DNA from: Phycisphaerales bacterium
GTDB taxonomy: Bacteria; Planctomycetota; Phycisphaerae; Phycisphaerales; UBA1924
DNA length: 64,000 nt
Direction of reading: 5' to 3'
NCBI GenBank assembly: GCA_020849105.1
Contig: JADLGW010000050.1
Coordinates: 1 to 64,000, forward strand
The number at the start of each line of letters is the position of its first letter. Position 1 is the stretch's first letter. The translations under genes were made by a program, and so were the position numbers. The notes beneath the pieces were generated by a model. The model did not search any database, was not told the origin of the DNA, and saw nothing but the letters and a program-made list of their open reading frames with translations. Below, piece by piece: positions 8,000-15,901 of the stretch.

Positions 8000-8932
8000 T
8001 CAGCCGCCGCCGCCGGGGCCGCCGCTGCGGACGATGTGCCCGCCCACCACCGCCGTGGCCTCCGCGTTCTCAAAGCCGTCGATCGTGCTGATGCCATTGT
8101 CGGTCGTCAGGCTCACATAACGCCGGTTCTGCACCGTGCCCGTGCGGGTCAGGCGTGACGGCCAGTATGGGTACCCGTTGATCTGCCGGTGCATGTAGTC
8201 CGGCGCGTTCACAATCAGCGTGCCCTGCCAGTACTTGATGCTCCCGCCCGTCCCGCCGCCCTCCTGCCACTGCTCGGGCTCCACGGTCTGGGTCAGGATG
8301 TCGATGATCTCCGTGGCCTTGTCGCCGCGTTCGCGCCGCTTCTGGTCCTGGGTGTTCTGGTTCTGGTCCCCGCTGAACGGGCTCTGGCCGCCGCTGCCGC
8401 CCTGGCTGCTCTGCAGCACGGATTGCAGGTCGATCCGCGGCACTTCCGCGTACTCCGGCACTTCCATCAGCAGGTCGTTGATGTCGTACAACTGCACACG
8501 CCGGAACTTGTTCAGGCGGGACTTGGGCCCGATCTGGATCTCGCCGGTCTCGCTCATCTGCCATGAGTTGTCGCTGAACCCGTCGGACGCCTTGGCCAGG
8601 ACCGCCTCGATCAACCGAAGGACCGTCCCGTTCGTGATCGTCACCGTCACGGTGCGGTCGCGGTCCAGCCCATCGGTGTTGCGGTCATCGGCCCACAGGG
8701 GCTCGATCTCCGCGCCTGTGTAGTCCCGGATGAAGGAGATGATGTCCTCCAGCCGCTGCTCGGTGAACGTCACGGTGATCGGCCGCGTCAGTTTCAGCAG
8801 GGTGTCGCGCTGCGGCACGCCCGTGCTGGCCGCCGTGTCGCCGCTCGGGAGCGGGCTCGCCGGCTGACCCTGTGCCCACGCCCCGCCGGCCGCCAGCGCC
8901 AGCACCGCGATCCCGACCAGCCCAGTTCTCAT
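8000..8932 (-). CDS. Secreted protein with secretin/TonB short N-terminal (STN)-like domain
   Basis: A 310-residue exported protein. The signal peptide MRTGLVGIAVLALAAGGAWA ends in an AxA cleavage site. AAGGAG six bases upstream decides the start at 8932 over two earlier in-frame ATGs (8947, 8956). Residues about 45-80 (ITVTFTEQRLEDIISFIRDYTGAEIEPLW) resemble the STN-type beta-alpha-beta unit that opens secretins and many planctomycete type-II-secretion-like proteins, and a second similar unit (YWQGTLIVNAPDYMHRQI) follows near residue 250. The middle is Gln/Gly-rich (SQGGSGGQSPFSGDQNQN) and probably flexible. No secretin pore domain is present, so it may be an isolated periplasmic adaptor; this is inference. 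A terminator follows. Confidence 0.78.
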   Translation of the reverse strand: MRTGLVGIAVLALAAGGAWAQGQPASPLPSGDTAASTGVPQRDTLLKLTRPITVTFTEQRLEDIISFIRDYTGAEIEPLWADDRNTDGLDRDRTVTVTITNGTVLRLIEAVLAKASDGFSDNSWQMSETGEIQIGPKSRLNKFRRVQLYDINDLLMEVPEYAEVPRIDLQSVLQSSQGGSGGQSPFSGDQNQNTQDQKRRERGDKATEIIDILTQTVEPEQWQEGGGTGGSIKYWQGTLIVNAPDYMHRQINGYPYWPSRLTRTGTVQNRRYVSLTTDNGISTIDGFENAEATAVVGGHIVRSGGPGGGG

Positions 8933-9276
8933 GACGCGCTCCTTCATCTTCTTCATACGCCGCCACGACACACGGTGATGCCCCGCGCCCCCCGCGCCCC
9001 GCTCCTGAGTATGACGCCCGTCATCGCGTCGTGTTCCCGGAGAGCCGAAACTCCCCGAACGGTAGGCCCGAACGATCCCCGAGCACGGCGGGTACACCCG
9101 CGCCCCCCGATCGCCGGCCCGACTGGATAAACAGCCGGGCCCGGAAATCCGGCCAAAGTCGCCCCGCCTGCCAACCGATGCAACCCGGGGTTTCGGTGCC
9201 GCCACGCGGCCCCGGCAGCCCAGGCGTCCGGGCGCTGTGCCCGGCCCCCAACGGACACACGCAGAAAGGACGCAGC
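8933..9276. other. Divergent intergenic region with a 14-bp palindrome
   Basis: This 344-bp stretch separates the STN-like gene (minus) from the FG-repeat gene (plus) and must carry both promoters. I see no open frame with protein-like composition. ATGACGCCCGTCAT at 9011-9024 has perfect six-base arms and could be an operator, but nothing identifies its protein. The segment before 9277 ends in AGAAAGGA, the ribosome binding site of the plus-strand gene. Confidence 0.4.
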
Positions 9277-9822
9277 ATGACGACGACGTTCCCCTTCCCC
9301 GGCACGTTTGGCGGCACGACCCCGAACTTCGGCTGGAATCCCTCCTGGACGCCCGGCTTCTTCGGCGGCCACTTCCCGACCTTCGGCTACAACCCGTTCG
9401 GTACCCCGAACTTCGGCGCCCCGACCTTCGGCTGGCAGAACCAGGGCGCACCCGGCTTCGGTACCCCCTCCTTCGGCACCCCGTGGAACTCCGGTTTCAA
9501 TCCCTTCAGCGGCTACAACGCCTACACCTTCGGCGGAACCCCCACGGGCTTTACCTGGAACCCGTGGAGCGGCTGGACGCCGACGTGGAGCAACTCCTTC
9601 GGCTCCGCCGGCTATTCGTACGGGACACCGAACTTCAACTACAGCACGCCCAACTTCAACTACGGCACACCGAACTTCAACTACGGCACACCGAACTACG
9701 GCACCCCCCACTTCAACTCCGGCAACGCGGGCGCTGCCACCTTCTCCCAGAACCGCGCCTACCCGACCTACGCCGAGCGCAGCGCCGGATCGTGCTGCGG
9801 CCCCGCGCGCGAAGCCGCCTGA
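9277..9822 (+). CDS. FG-rich low-complexity repeat protein
   Basis: A 181-residue protein made almost wholly of F, G, N, T, P, Y, W and S. I count eleven FG dipeptides, in runs such as TPNFGAP, APGFGTPSFGTP and NPFGTPNF, then four to five 7-residue TPNFNYG units encoded by 21-bp tandem repeats (9625-9723). The last 25 residues (YAERSAGSCCGPAREAA) are different, with a Cys pair. AGAAAGGA six bases upstream fixes the ATG. There is no signal peptide or membrane helix. The composition is like FG nucleoporins and prion-like domains that phase separate, or like structural beta-rich secreted proteins; I do not recognise a family. The isolated gene has its own strong terminator, which argues that it is expressed. 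Confidence 0.85.
   Translation: MTTTFPFPGTFGGTTPNFGWNPSWTPGFFGGHFPTFGYNPFGTPNFGAPTFGWQNQGAPGFGTPSFGTPWNSGFNPFSGYNAYTFGGTPTGFTWNPWSGWTPTWSNSFGSAGYSYGTPNFNYSTPNFNYGTPNFNYGTPNYGTPHFNSGNAGAATFSQNRAYPTYAERSAGSCCGPAREAA
9625..9723 (+). repeat. 21-bp coding tandem repeat (TPNFNYG units)
   Basis: Five consecutive units start at 9625, 9646, 9667, 9688 and 9703. Units two and three are nearly identical, unit four has lost six bases, and unit five is diverged. Near-identity at synonymous sites suggests recent expansion or homogenisation by slippage or recombination. Confidence 0.88.
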
Positions 9823-9868
9823 ACCGGGTGGCACCCCTTCCAGCCGGTGTCAATACCGTGAAGCATGA

Positions 9869-9894
9869 AAACGGCGCCACGGACGGCGCCGTTT
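9869..9894. terminator. Bidirectional terminator between convergent genes
   Basis: AAACGGCGCC (9869-9878) and GGCGCCGTTT (9885-9894) form a perfect ten-base stem with a six-base loop; T or A tracts on both sides allow it to act for the FG-repeat gene on plus and the HD-GYP gene on minus, whose stop is at 9896. Confidence 0.88.
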
Positions 9895-9895
9895 C

Positions 9896-10603
9896 TCATT
9901 GGCCCTGGCGAGTTCCCAAGCCCCGATCAACGGCGCCGAGTCCCCCCAACCCATCCAGCCGCGAGGCCAATCGTCGCTCGCCGCTCCACGCCGCGGCCGT
10001 CGCCCCGTCATTGAAGTACTCGTGAATCCACGACAGCGTGCCGCGTTCGTACAGGTCCGTGAACATCCGGACCGCATCCGGGTCATACTTCGTCCCCGCT
10101 CCCGCCCTCAGTTCCGCCAATCCGCGCAGCACCGCCTGCTCCCCGCCGCTGGCCCGGTACGGCCGGGCGCTGGTCATCGCGTCGAAACTGTCGATCACCG
10201 CGAACATCCGTGCCGCGATATGAATGCGGTCCCCCGCGATCCCGTCCGGGTAGCCCTTCCCGTCCACCCGCTCGTGGTGGTGCCGCACCAGCTCGAGCAC
10301 CACGGGGTCCGTCTCTCCCAGTTGCACAAGCATGTCGTGCCCCATCACGGGGTGGGCCTTGATGATCCCGAACTCCGTGGCCGTCAGCGGCCCCGGCTTC
10401 CGCAGCACGCCATCCGGAATGTCGATCTTCCCCACGTCGTGCAGGGCCGCCGCGAACGTCAGCCGCTCCGTGAGCTCGTGGGGCAGCCCCGCGGCCTCGG
10501 CCATCGCCCGGGTGTAGAGCACGACACGCCAGGTGTGAGCCGCGGTGCACGCATCCTTGATCTCGATCGCCTTCACCAGTCCCGCGGCCAGGTCCGGGGT
10601 CAT
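9896..10603 (-). CDS. HD-GYP-type phosphohydrolase
   Basis: A 235-residue metal-dependent phosphohydrolase domain with no receiver or membrane segment. Visible motifs are H-D at HDVGKIDIPDGVL near residue 55, HPVMGHDML, the family block HHHERVDGKGYPDG near residue 105, and the metal residue in IDSFDAMTSARPYR. HD-GYP domains hydrolyse cyclic di-GMP to GMP; the GYP residues are intact, so activity is plausible. The last about 40 residues lack conserved features. ATG at 10603 is preferred over an upstream in-frame ATG that would overlap lepA. Only 38 bp separate it from the divergent lepA start. Confidence 0.92.
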   Translation of the reverse strand: MTPDLAAGLVKAIEIKDACTAAHTWRVVLYTRAMAEAAGLPHELTERLTFAAALHDVGKIDIPDGVLRKPGPLTATEFGIIKAHPVMGHDMLVQLGETDPVVLELVRHHHERVDGKGYPDGIAGDRIHIAARMFAVIDSFDAMTSARPYRASGGEQAVLRGLAELRAGAGTKYDPDAVRMFTDLYERGTLSWIHEYFNDGATAAAWSGERRLASRLDGLGGLGAVDRGLGTRQGQ

Positions 10604-10641
10604 GCACAATGGTAGTGGCCCTTCCCTACGATCCCCCCTCA

Positions 10642-12651
10642 ATGGCCCCCCCGCTCCAAATCCGCAACTTCTCCATCATCGCCCATATCGACCACGGCAA
10701 GTCCACCCTCGCCGACCGCCTGCTCCAGGCCACCAACGCCGTCTCCGCGAGAGAAGCGCGGGAGCAGCACCTGGACTCCATGGACATCGAGCGCGAACGC
10801 GGCATCACCATCAAGGCCTCGGCCGTCACAGTCCTCCACCACCACCAGCCCGGTCAGACGACGGATGAACTCGAGTCCGACTTCGAGCCGCCCGCGCCGG
10901 AGCAGCGGAGCGGCGATGCAGCGATGCGGGGCCCCGCCTCGCTGCGCGCCCCCGTGGCGGCCTCCCTTCCCCTCTACATGCTCAACTTCATCGATACCCC
11001 CGGGCATGTGGACTTCAACTACGAGGTGTCCCGGGCCCTCAAGGCCTGCGAGGGCGCCATCCTCGTGGTGGACGCGACGCAGGGGGTCCAGGCGCAGACC
11101 GTCGTCAACGCCTACCTTGCGATCAACGAGAACCTCACAATCATCCCCGTCATCAACAAGATCGACCTTCCCTCCGCGCGCAGTGAGGAGGTCGCCATGG
11201 AGATCGAGCAGGTCCTGGGCATCGACGCCGCCGACTGCCTCTACGTCTCGGCCAAGACCGGGCGCGGCATCCCGGAACTCCTGGCCGCCGTCTGCGAAAA
11301 GTTCCCGCCGCCCCGCCCGCCCCTGGTCCGGCAGACCCGCGCCCTCATCTTCGACGCCCAGTACGACGATTACCGCGGCGTCATCGTGTATGTGCGGGTG
11401 TTTGACGGGTCTCTCTCCGTCGGCGACAAGATCCGCATGATGGGCACCGGCCGCACCTTCAACATCACCGACATCATCAAGTACACCCCCAAGCCCACCC
11501 GCGTCGAGTCCGGCACCATCGGCCCCGGCGAAACCGCCTCAATAGTCGCTGCCATCCGCTCCCTCAAAGATGTCCGCGTCGGCGACACCGTCACCCTCGA
11601 CCCGGACCCCGCGACCGAACCACTCCCCGGCTACCAGCCGCCCCGCCAGATGGTCTTTTGCGACTTCTACCCCGCAACCACCGCGGAGCAGAAGGGCAAC
11701 GACTTCGAGCAACTCCGCGACTCCGTCGAGAAACTCTCCCTCAACGACTCCTCCTTCACGTTCCAGCCCGTCCACTCCGACGCCCTGGGCTTCGGCTTCC
11801 GCTGCGGGTTCCTGGGCCTGCTGCACATGGACATCATCCAGGAGCGCCTCGAACGCGAGGGCGGCGTGGAGATCGTCCAGACCGCCCCCACCGTTTCGTA
11901 TGAAGTTCAGATACGAGGCGACAAGCCCCCCGCCCCGAAGGACACCACGGGCGCCGGCCGCTCCGTCGAGGTCGTCCGCATCGAGAACGGCAACGCCGTC
12001 CTCGAGGTCCACAACCCCGCCGACCTCCCGCACCCCGGCTCCATCCTCGAAATCCGCGAGCCCATCTGCCGCGTCGACATCATGCTCCCGAAGGACAAGA
12101 TCGGCGACATCATGAAACTCTGCCTCGACCGCCGCGCCACCTACAAGTCCCAGACCTTCGTCTCCGACGCCCGCGACCTCGTCTCCTTCGAGATCCCCCT
12201 GGCCGAGATCATCTACGACTTCTACGACAAACTGAAGGGCATCACCAGCGGCTACGGCACCATGGACTACGAGGTCATCGGCTACCGCCCCGACAACCTC
12301 GTCAAGATGGACATCCTCATCAACGGCGACCCCGTGGAGGCCCTCTCCATCATCGTCCACCGCGACAAGGCCGAGCACCGCGGCCGCGCCCTCCTCCGCC
12401 GACTCCGCGAACAAATCCCCCGCCACCAGTTCGAGATCCCCCTCCAGGCCGCCCTCGGCGCCAAGGTCATCGCCCGCGAAACCATCAAGGCCTTCCGCAA
12501 GGACGTCACCGCCAAGTGCTACGGCGGCGACGTCTCCCGGAAGCGGAAGTTGCTGGAGAAGCAGAAAGAGGGCAAGAAGCGGATGAAATCCGTGGGAAGC
12601 GTGAATATCCCGCAGGAGGCGTTCATGGCGGTCCTCGACCAGGGCGAGTAA
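10642..12651 (+). CDS. lepA: Elongation factor 4 (LepA), with an insertion in the G domain
   Basis: A 669-residue translational GTPase that acts on ribosomes with stalled or mispositioned tRNA. G1 AHIDHGKST (residues 14-22), G2 RGITI, G3 DTPGHVDF (118-125) and G4 NKID are all present, as are the LepA-specific C-terminal block (HRDKAEHRGRALLRRLREQIPRHQF) and the KEGKKRMK tail. Between VTVLHHH and YMLNFIDTPGH, about 35 residues (roughly 70-108) replace the short hairpin linker of the family. They are acidic/proline-rich and encoded by a GC-rich partly palindromic segment, so a repeat-derived insertion is possible. ATG at 10642 matches the family N-terminus (IRNFSIIAHID); a GTG at 10609 is less likely. 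Confidence 0.95.
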   Translation: MAPPLQIRNFSIIAHIDHGKSTLADRLLQATNAVSAREAREQHLDSMDIERERGITIKASAVTVLHHHQPGQTTDELESDFEPPAPEQRSGDAAMRGPASLRAPVAASLPLYMLNFIDTPGHVDFNYEVSRALKACEGAILVVDATQGVQAQTVVNAYLAINENLTIIPVINKIDLPSARSEEVAMEIEQVLGIDAADCLYVSAKTGRGIPELLAAVCEKFPPPRPPLVRQTRALIFDAQYDDYRGVIVYVRVFDGSLSVGDKIRMMGTGRTFNITDIIKYTPKPTRVESGTIGPGETASIVAAIRSLKDVRVGDTVTLDPDPATEPLPGYQPPRQMVFCDFYPATTAEQKGNDFEQLRDSVEKLSLNDSSFTFQPVHSDALGFGFRCGFLGLLHMDIIQERLEREGGVEIVQTAPTVSYEVQIRGDKPPAPKDTTGAGRSVEVVRIENGNAVLEVHNPADLPHPGSILEIREPICRVDIMLPKDKIGDIMKLCLDRRATYKSQTFVSDARDLVSFEIPLAEIIYDFYDKLKGITSGYGTMDYEVIGYRPDNLVKMDILINGDPVEALSIIVHRDKAEHRGRALLRRLREQIPRHQFEIPLQAALGAKVIARETIKAFRKDVTAKCYGGDVSRKRKLLEKQKEGKKRMKSVGSVNIPQEAFMAVLDQGE

Positions 12652-12660
12652 TCTGTCCTC

Positions 12661-12690
12661 CATAGGTCCAATAGGTCCCATATGACCCAT
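12661..12690. repeat. Degenerate 10-bp-periodic repeat (CATAGGTCCCATA type), copy 1
   Basis: Three imperfect tandem units of about ten bases (CATAGGTCCA, ATAGGTCCCA, TATGACCCAT) lie between lepA and the four-helix-bundle gene. Similar stretches occur at 13102-13138 (inside the next gene), 13341-13376 and 27561-27593. Confidence 0.7.
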
Positions 12691-12701
12691 TGCCCTTTCC
12701 T

Positions 12702-13328
12702 ATGCCACCCCCCGGCTTCATCCCTGCGCACGGCGGCTACCGTGATCTTCTTTCCTATCAGAAATCCGAAGTCGTCTACGACATCACCCGCCGCTTCTGC
12801 GACCGCTTCCTCAGGCGCGGCGACCGCACCATCGACCAGATGGTGCAGGCCGCCCGCTCCGGAAAGCAGAACATCGCCGAAGGCTCCCAGGCCTCCGGCA
12901 CCTCCAAGGAAATGGAACTGAAACTGGTTGGCGTCGCCCGCGCCAGCCTCGAAGAACTGCTCAACGACTACCTCGACTACCTCCGCACCCACGACCACGC
13001 CCTCTGGCCGAAGAACTCCAAGGAAGCCCTCTTCGTCCGCCGACTCAGCCAGTCCTCCCGCGGCCGCGCGAGCGCGCCATCGGCCACGTCCCACTCCGAT
13101 CCGACCCATAGGTCTCATAGGTCCCATACGACCCATGACTCCTACGAGACCTACCGCACGTTCATCGAAACTCGCCCCGCCGAGACCGTCGCCAACATCG
13201 CCATCTGCCTCATCCACCAGGCGAACTACCTCCTCGACCGCCAACTTCGCGCCCTCGAACAAGCCTTCCTCGAAGATGGCGGCATCCGCGAACGCATGAC
13301 CAAGGCCCGCCTCGCCAGCCGCAGATAG
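12702..13328 (+). CDS. Four-helix-bundle protein (23S rRNA IVS-like family) with repeat insertion
   Basis: A 208-residue helical protein. The block LLSYQKSEVVYDITRRFCDRF, then DQMVQAARSGKQNIAEGSQASGTSKEMELKLVGVARASLEEL, matches the four-helix-bundle proteins first seen as products of 23S rRNA intervening sequences; the final part (ETRPAETVANIAICLIHQANYLLDRQLRALEQAFLEDGG) fits the 'suffix' version of the family. Function unknown. The central segment THRSHRSHTTHDS (near residues 135-147) is encoded by the same CATAGGTCCCATA repeat found outside the gene, apparently inserted in frame. The ATG at 12702 is preferred to a TTG at 12690 that lies inside another copy of the repeat. Confidence 0.82.
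   Translation: MPPPGFIPAHGGYRDLLSYQKSEVVYDITRRFCDRFLRRGDRTIDQMVQAARSGKQNIAEGSQASGTSKEMELKLVGVARASLEELLNDYLDYLRTHDHALWPKNSKEALFVRRLSQSSRGRASAPSATSHSDPTHRSHRSHTTHDSYETYRTFIETRPAETVANIAICLIHQANYLLDRQLRALEQAFLEDGGIRERMTKARLASRR
13102..13138. repeat. CATAGGTCCCATA-type repeat inside a coding region, copy 2
   Basis: The stretch has units ACCCATAGGTC, TCATAGGTCCC and ATACGACCCAT, closely matching 12661-12690. It is translated as a Ser/His/Thr-rich spacer in the four-helix-bundle protein. Confidence 0.75.
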
Positions 13329-13774
13329 ACGGCCCCAACGATGACTCATTGGTCGCATACGTCCCATCCGACCCATCGCCAGCGTGTACCACCCGCGCGC
13401 GCACAAACCCGGCCCGCCGTCCCGCACCTCCCCAGAAATTCTCAGAATCCCCAAAGCTCGCGCCCTCGCCGCGGCCGTGCGCGACGCACTTACGGGAGGG
13501 CCACATGATCGCACACGACCCGTCAGAGCCCCAAGCGCAAGCGCGGGGTCTTGCCCCGTCGTCTTCAGAGCCCCAAGCGCAAGCGCGGGGTCCGATCACC
13601 ACGCCACCCGTCGCTCGCGCTCCGGGCTCTGATGCCCCACTCCCCGCCTCCCCCATTCCCGGCGGCGGGTGGCCGGTACGAGGAGGGTGGCATGGGTAAG
13701 CCGCTTTGGGCTTACCCGTGTGCTCAGATAGGGGATCACGGGCAACGAAGCGTTGCCCATGCCACCCGTCGCAA
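13329..13774. repeat. Non-coding repeat island between two convergent genes
   Basis: No protein-like frame is seen in this 446-bp stretch. It is a mosaic: a third CATAGGTCCC-type copy (13341-13376), two 26-bp direct copies of a C-type repeat reading SPKRKRG on plus (13525-13550 and 13567-13592), its variant reading HQSPERERR on minus (13610-13634), and a doublet-hairpin element at 13685-13767. The SPERERR variant recurs inside the kinase gene near 29381-29410. Confidence 0.8.
13685..13767. repeat. REPIN-like element, GGGTGGCATGGG ends, copy 1
   Basis: Outer inverted repeats GGGTGGCATGGG (13685-13696) and CCCATGCCACCC (13756-13767) are perfect over 12 bp. Inside are two separate hairpins: GGGTAAGCC with GGCTTACCC, and GGGCAACG with CGTTGCCC. 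A second copy with the same ends but a different first hairpin is at 46300-46379. Confidence 0.9.
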
Positions 13775-14749
13775 TCAGAAGTTCGGCGTCGGCGCGCGGA
13801 AGGCGTCCAGCGAGATCGACCGGAAGTACGCGATGGTCTTCGTGAGCCCGTCGCGGAGCGGCACCGTCGGCGACCAGTCCAGCACCCTCTTTGCCAGCGC
13901 GATATCCGGCTGTCGCTGCTTCGGGTCGTCGACCAGCGGCGGCCGGTTCACGACCTTTGACTTTGATCCCGTCAGTTCGATCACCTGCCGGGCCAGTTGC
14001 ATGATCGTGAACTCCTCCGGGTTTCCGATGTTCACCGGTCCGGGGAAGTCGTCGGGCCCGTTCATCATCCGGATGATCGCCTCGATCAGGTCGTCCACAT
14101 AGCAGAATGACCGAGTCTGTGCCCCGTCGCCGAACATCGTGATGTCCTGCCCGGCCAGCGCCTGCCGGATGAAGTTCGACACCACGCGACCGTCGAACGG
14201 GTGCATCCGCGGCCCGTAGGTGTTGAAGATGCGGACGACCCGGATGTTCACCTTGTTCGACCGCCGGTAATCGAAGAACAACGTCTCGGCCGCCCGCTTC
14301 CCCTCGTCGTAGCAGGCCCGCGGCCCGATCGGGTTCACGCTGCCCTTGTAGGACTCCGGCTGCGGGTGGACGTCGGGGTCGCCGTAGACCTCGCTGGTGC
14401 TGGCCTGGAGCACCTTCGCCCGGCATCGCTTCGCCATCCCCAGCACGTTGATCGCCCCGAGCACGCTCGTCTTCATCGTCTTGATCGGGTTGTACTGGTA
14501 GTGTCCGGGGGCCGCGGGGCACGCCAGGTTGTAGATCTCGTCAACCTCCAGCCACAGGGGGTGGGTCACGTCGTGGCGGATGAGTTCAAAGTTCGGCCTG
14601 GCGAGCAGGTGCGTGACGTTGCTCTTCTGGCTGGTAAAGAAGTTGTCCAGGCAGATGACGTCGTGCCCCTGCTGGACCAGCCGGTCGCACAGGTGCGACC
14701 CCAGGAACCCTGCCCCGCCCGTCACAAGGATGCGCTTGACCGTTGGCAT
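13775..14749 (-). CDS. NAD-dependent sugar-nucleotide decarboxylase/epimerase, UDP-glucuronate decarboxylase (UDP-xylose synthase) type
   Basis: A 324-residue extended short-chain dehydrogenase. The NAD-binding [15 protein letters not shown] is near residue 12. The segments [38 protein letters not shown] and [14 protein letters not shown] (catalytic YxxxK) are those of UDP-glucuronic acid decarboxylases, which make UDP-xylose from UDP-glucuronate for surface polysaccharides. The ATG at 14749 matches the family start ([12 protein letters not shown]). It lies 117 bp downstream of the heptose epimerase gene on the same strand, so both may feed glycan synthesis. Confidence 0.92.
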   Translation of the reverse strand: MPTVKRILVTGGAGFLGSHLCDRLVQQGHDVICLDNFFTSQKSNVTHLLARPNFELIRHDVTHPLWLEVDEIYNLACPAAPGHYQYNPIKTMKTSVLGAINVLGMAKRCRAKVLQASTSEVYGDPDVHPQPESYKGSVNPIGPRACYDEGKRAAETLFFDYRRSNKVNIRVVRIFNTYGPRMHPFDGRVVSNFIRQALAGQDITMFGDGAQTRSFCYVDDLIEAIIRMMNGPDDFPGPVNIGNPEEFTIMQLARQVIELTGSKSKVVNRPPLVDDPKQRQPDIALAKRVLDWSPTVPLRDGLTKTIAYFRSISLDAFRAPTPNF

Positions 14750-14866
14750 GGGCAGAGGGTAGCCGAGAGAAGAAGCGGCAGGAGCGGGCCGCGCGGGCGC
14801 CGTGACCCCCGCGGCCGTGCGGTCCAACGGTCGGGTCCGCCGATGCGATGGGCCCGGCCTGACTCC

Positions 14867-15895
14867 TCACGGCCGCTCGCGCGACCTGAGCCACGCGGCG
14901 TACTCCGCCACGGCCGCGACAGGATCGCGCCGCGGCGACCAGCCCAGCCCCGACTTGGTCGCCGTCATGTCCGCCAGCGTCCAGTCCTGGTAGAACCGCC
15001 GGATGTCCGCCGGCATCTGGAAATACTCGGTCGACCGCTCGGCCGCGGAAAGCCCGAGCCCGGATCGCGCCGCCTCCGCCACCTCGTTGAACGTCGTGGC
15101 CCGCCCCGACCCCAGGTTGTACACCCCGGCCTGGGGGTCCTTCCGCTCACCCAGCCCCGCGGCGGCCAGCGTGCACTCCACCACATCGTCAATATGCACC
15201 TGGTCCCGCGCCTGTTCCCCACCGGTAAACAGCCGCGGCCGCCGGCCCGCCAGCATCTGCTGCGACAGTTGGCACGCCATCGACGCCATCTTGCCCTTGG
15301 CCCCTTCGCCGGGGCCAAAGACATTGAAATACCGCAGGCCCACCAGCCTGGGCTCCGGCCGCCCCGCCTCCCTCGCCTCCCGGGAGACCTCCCGGTGCGC
15401 GCACTCCATCAGCCACTTTGAGAACCCGTAGATGTTCTCCGGCCGCCCGGCGCCCTCCACCGGGAACGCCTCTCGCCGCCCCGCCTGGGGCGGCGTTCCG
15501 TAGGTCGCGGCGCTGCTGGCGTAGACCAGCGGCACGTCGCCGCCGGCGCACGCGGCGAGCAGGGGTGTGAACCCGTCCACGTTCTCGCGGATCATCTCCC
15601 CCTCGTCGTGCACCGTGGTATCGGTGATCGCCGCCTCGTGGAACACCGCTCGCGGGCGCTGGAGTTCCAGGACCGCCTCCCAATCGACCGCGCCGGTGGA
15701 CTGCGCCAGGACGTCGCCGGTGAACGCGCCGGCCCCGCGCCGGCCGCACGCTTCCACCAGGTTCCTGAACGTGCCGGTGCGGAAGTTGTCCACCACGATG
15801 ACGTGCGGGCGCGGCGAGCGGGCCAGCAGGGCGGCCACGAGATTCGCCCCCACGAACCCCGCTCCGCCCGTCACGATGAAGCAGGGACGCGCCAC
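14867..15895 (-). CDS. hldD: ADP-L-glycero-D-manno-heptose 6-epimerase
   Basis: A 342-residue NADP-dependent SDR. FIVTGGAGFVGANL opens the Rossmann fold, DNFRTGTF follows beta-2, and the family blocks EAAITDTT, SSAATYG, ENIYGFSKWLMECAHR (YxxxK) and RYFNVFGPGEGAKGKMASM are present. The enzyme makes the heptose precursor of the LPS inner core, which implies a Gram-negative outer membrane. It starts six bases after secDF stops, so it is co-transcribed with the Sec genes although unrelated in function. The rest of the heptose pathway is not in the window. Confidence 0.92.
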   Translation of the reverse strand: MARPCFIVTGGAGFVGANLVAALLARSPRPHVIVVDNFRTGTFRNLVEACGRRGAGAFTGDVLAQSTGAVDWEAVLELQRPRAVFHEAAITDTTVHDEGEMIRENVDGFTPLLAACAGGDVPLVYASSAATYGTPPQAGRREAFPVEGAGRPENIYGFSKWLMECAHREVSREAREAGRPEPRLVGLRYFNVFGPGEGAKGKMASMACQLSQQMLAGRRPRLFTGGEQARDQVHIDDVVECTLAAAGLGERKDPQAGVYNLGSGRATTFNEVAEAARSGLGLSAAERSTEYFQMPADIRRFYQDWTLADMTATKSGLGWSPRRDPVAAVAEYAAWLRSRERP

Positions 15896-15901
15896 GGGGT
15901 G

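Noticed and set aside
9277-9822. Reading the FG-rich protein as a nucleoporin homologue
   Set aside because: Similarity is in composition only; there is no structured nucleoporin domain and such low complexity can arise independently. Kept only as a hypothesis.
13525-13592. CRISPR array
   Set aside because: There are only two copies of a 26-bp repeat with a 16-bp gap, no unique spacers of normal length and no cas genes; they are dispersed repeats.
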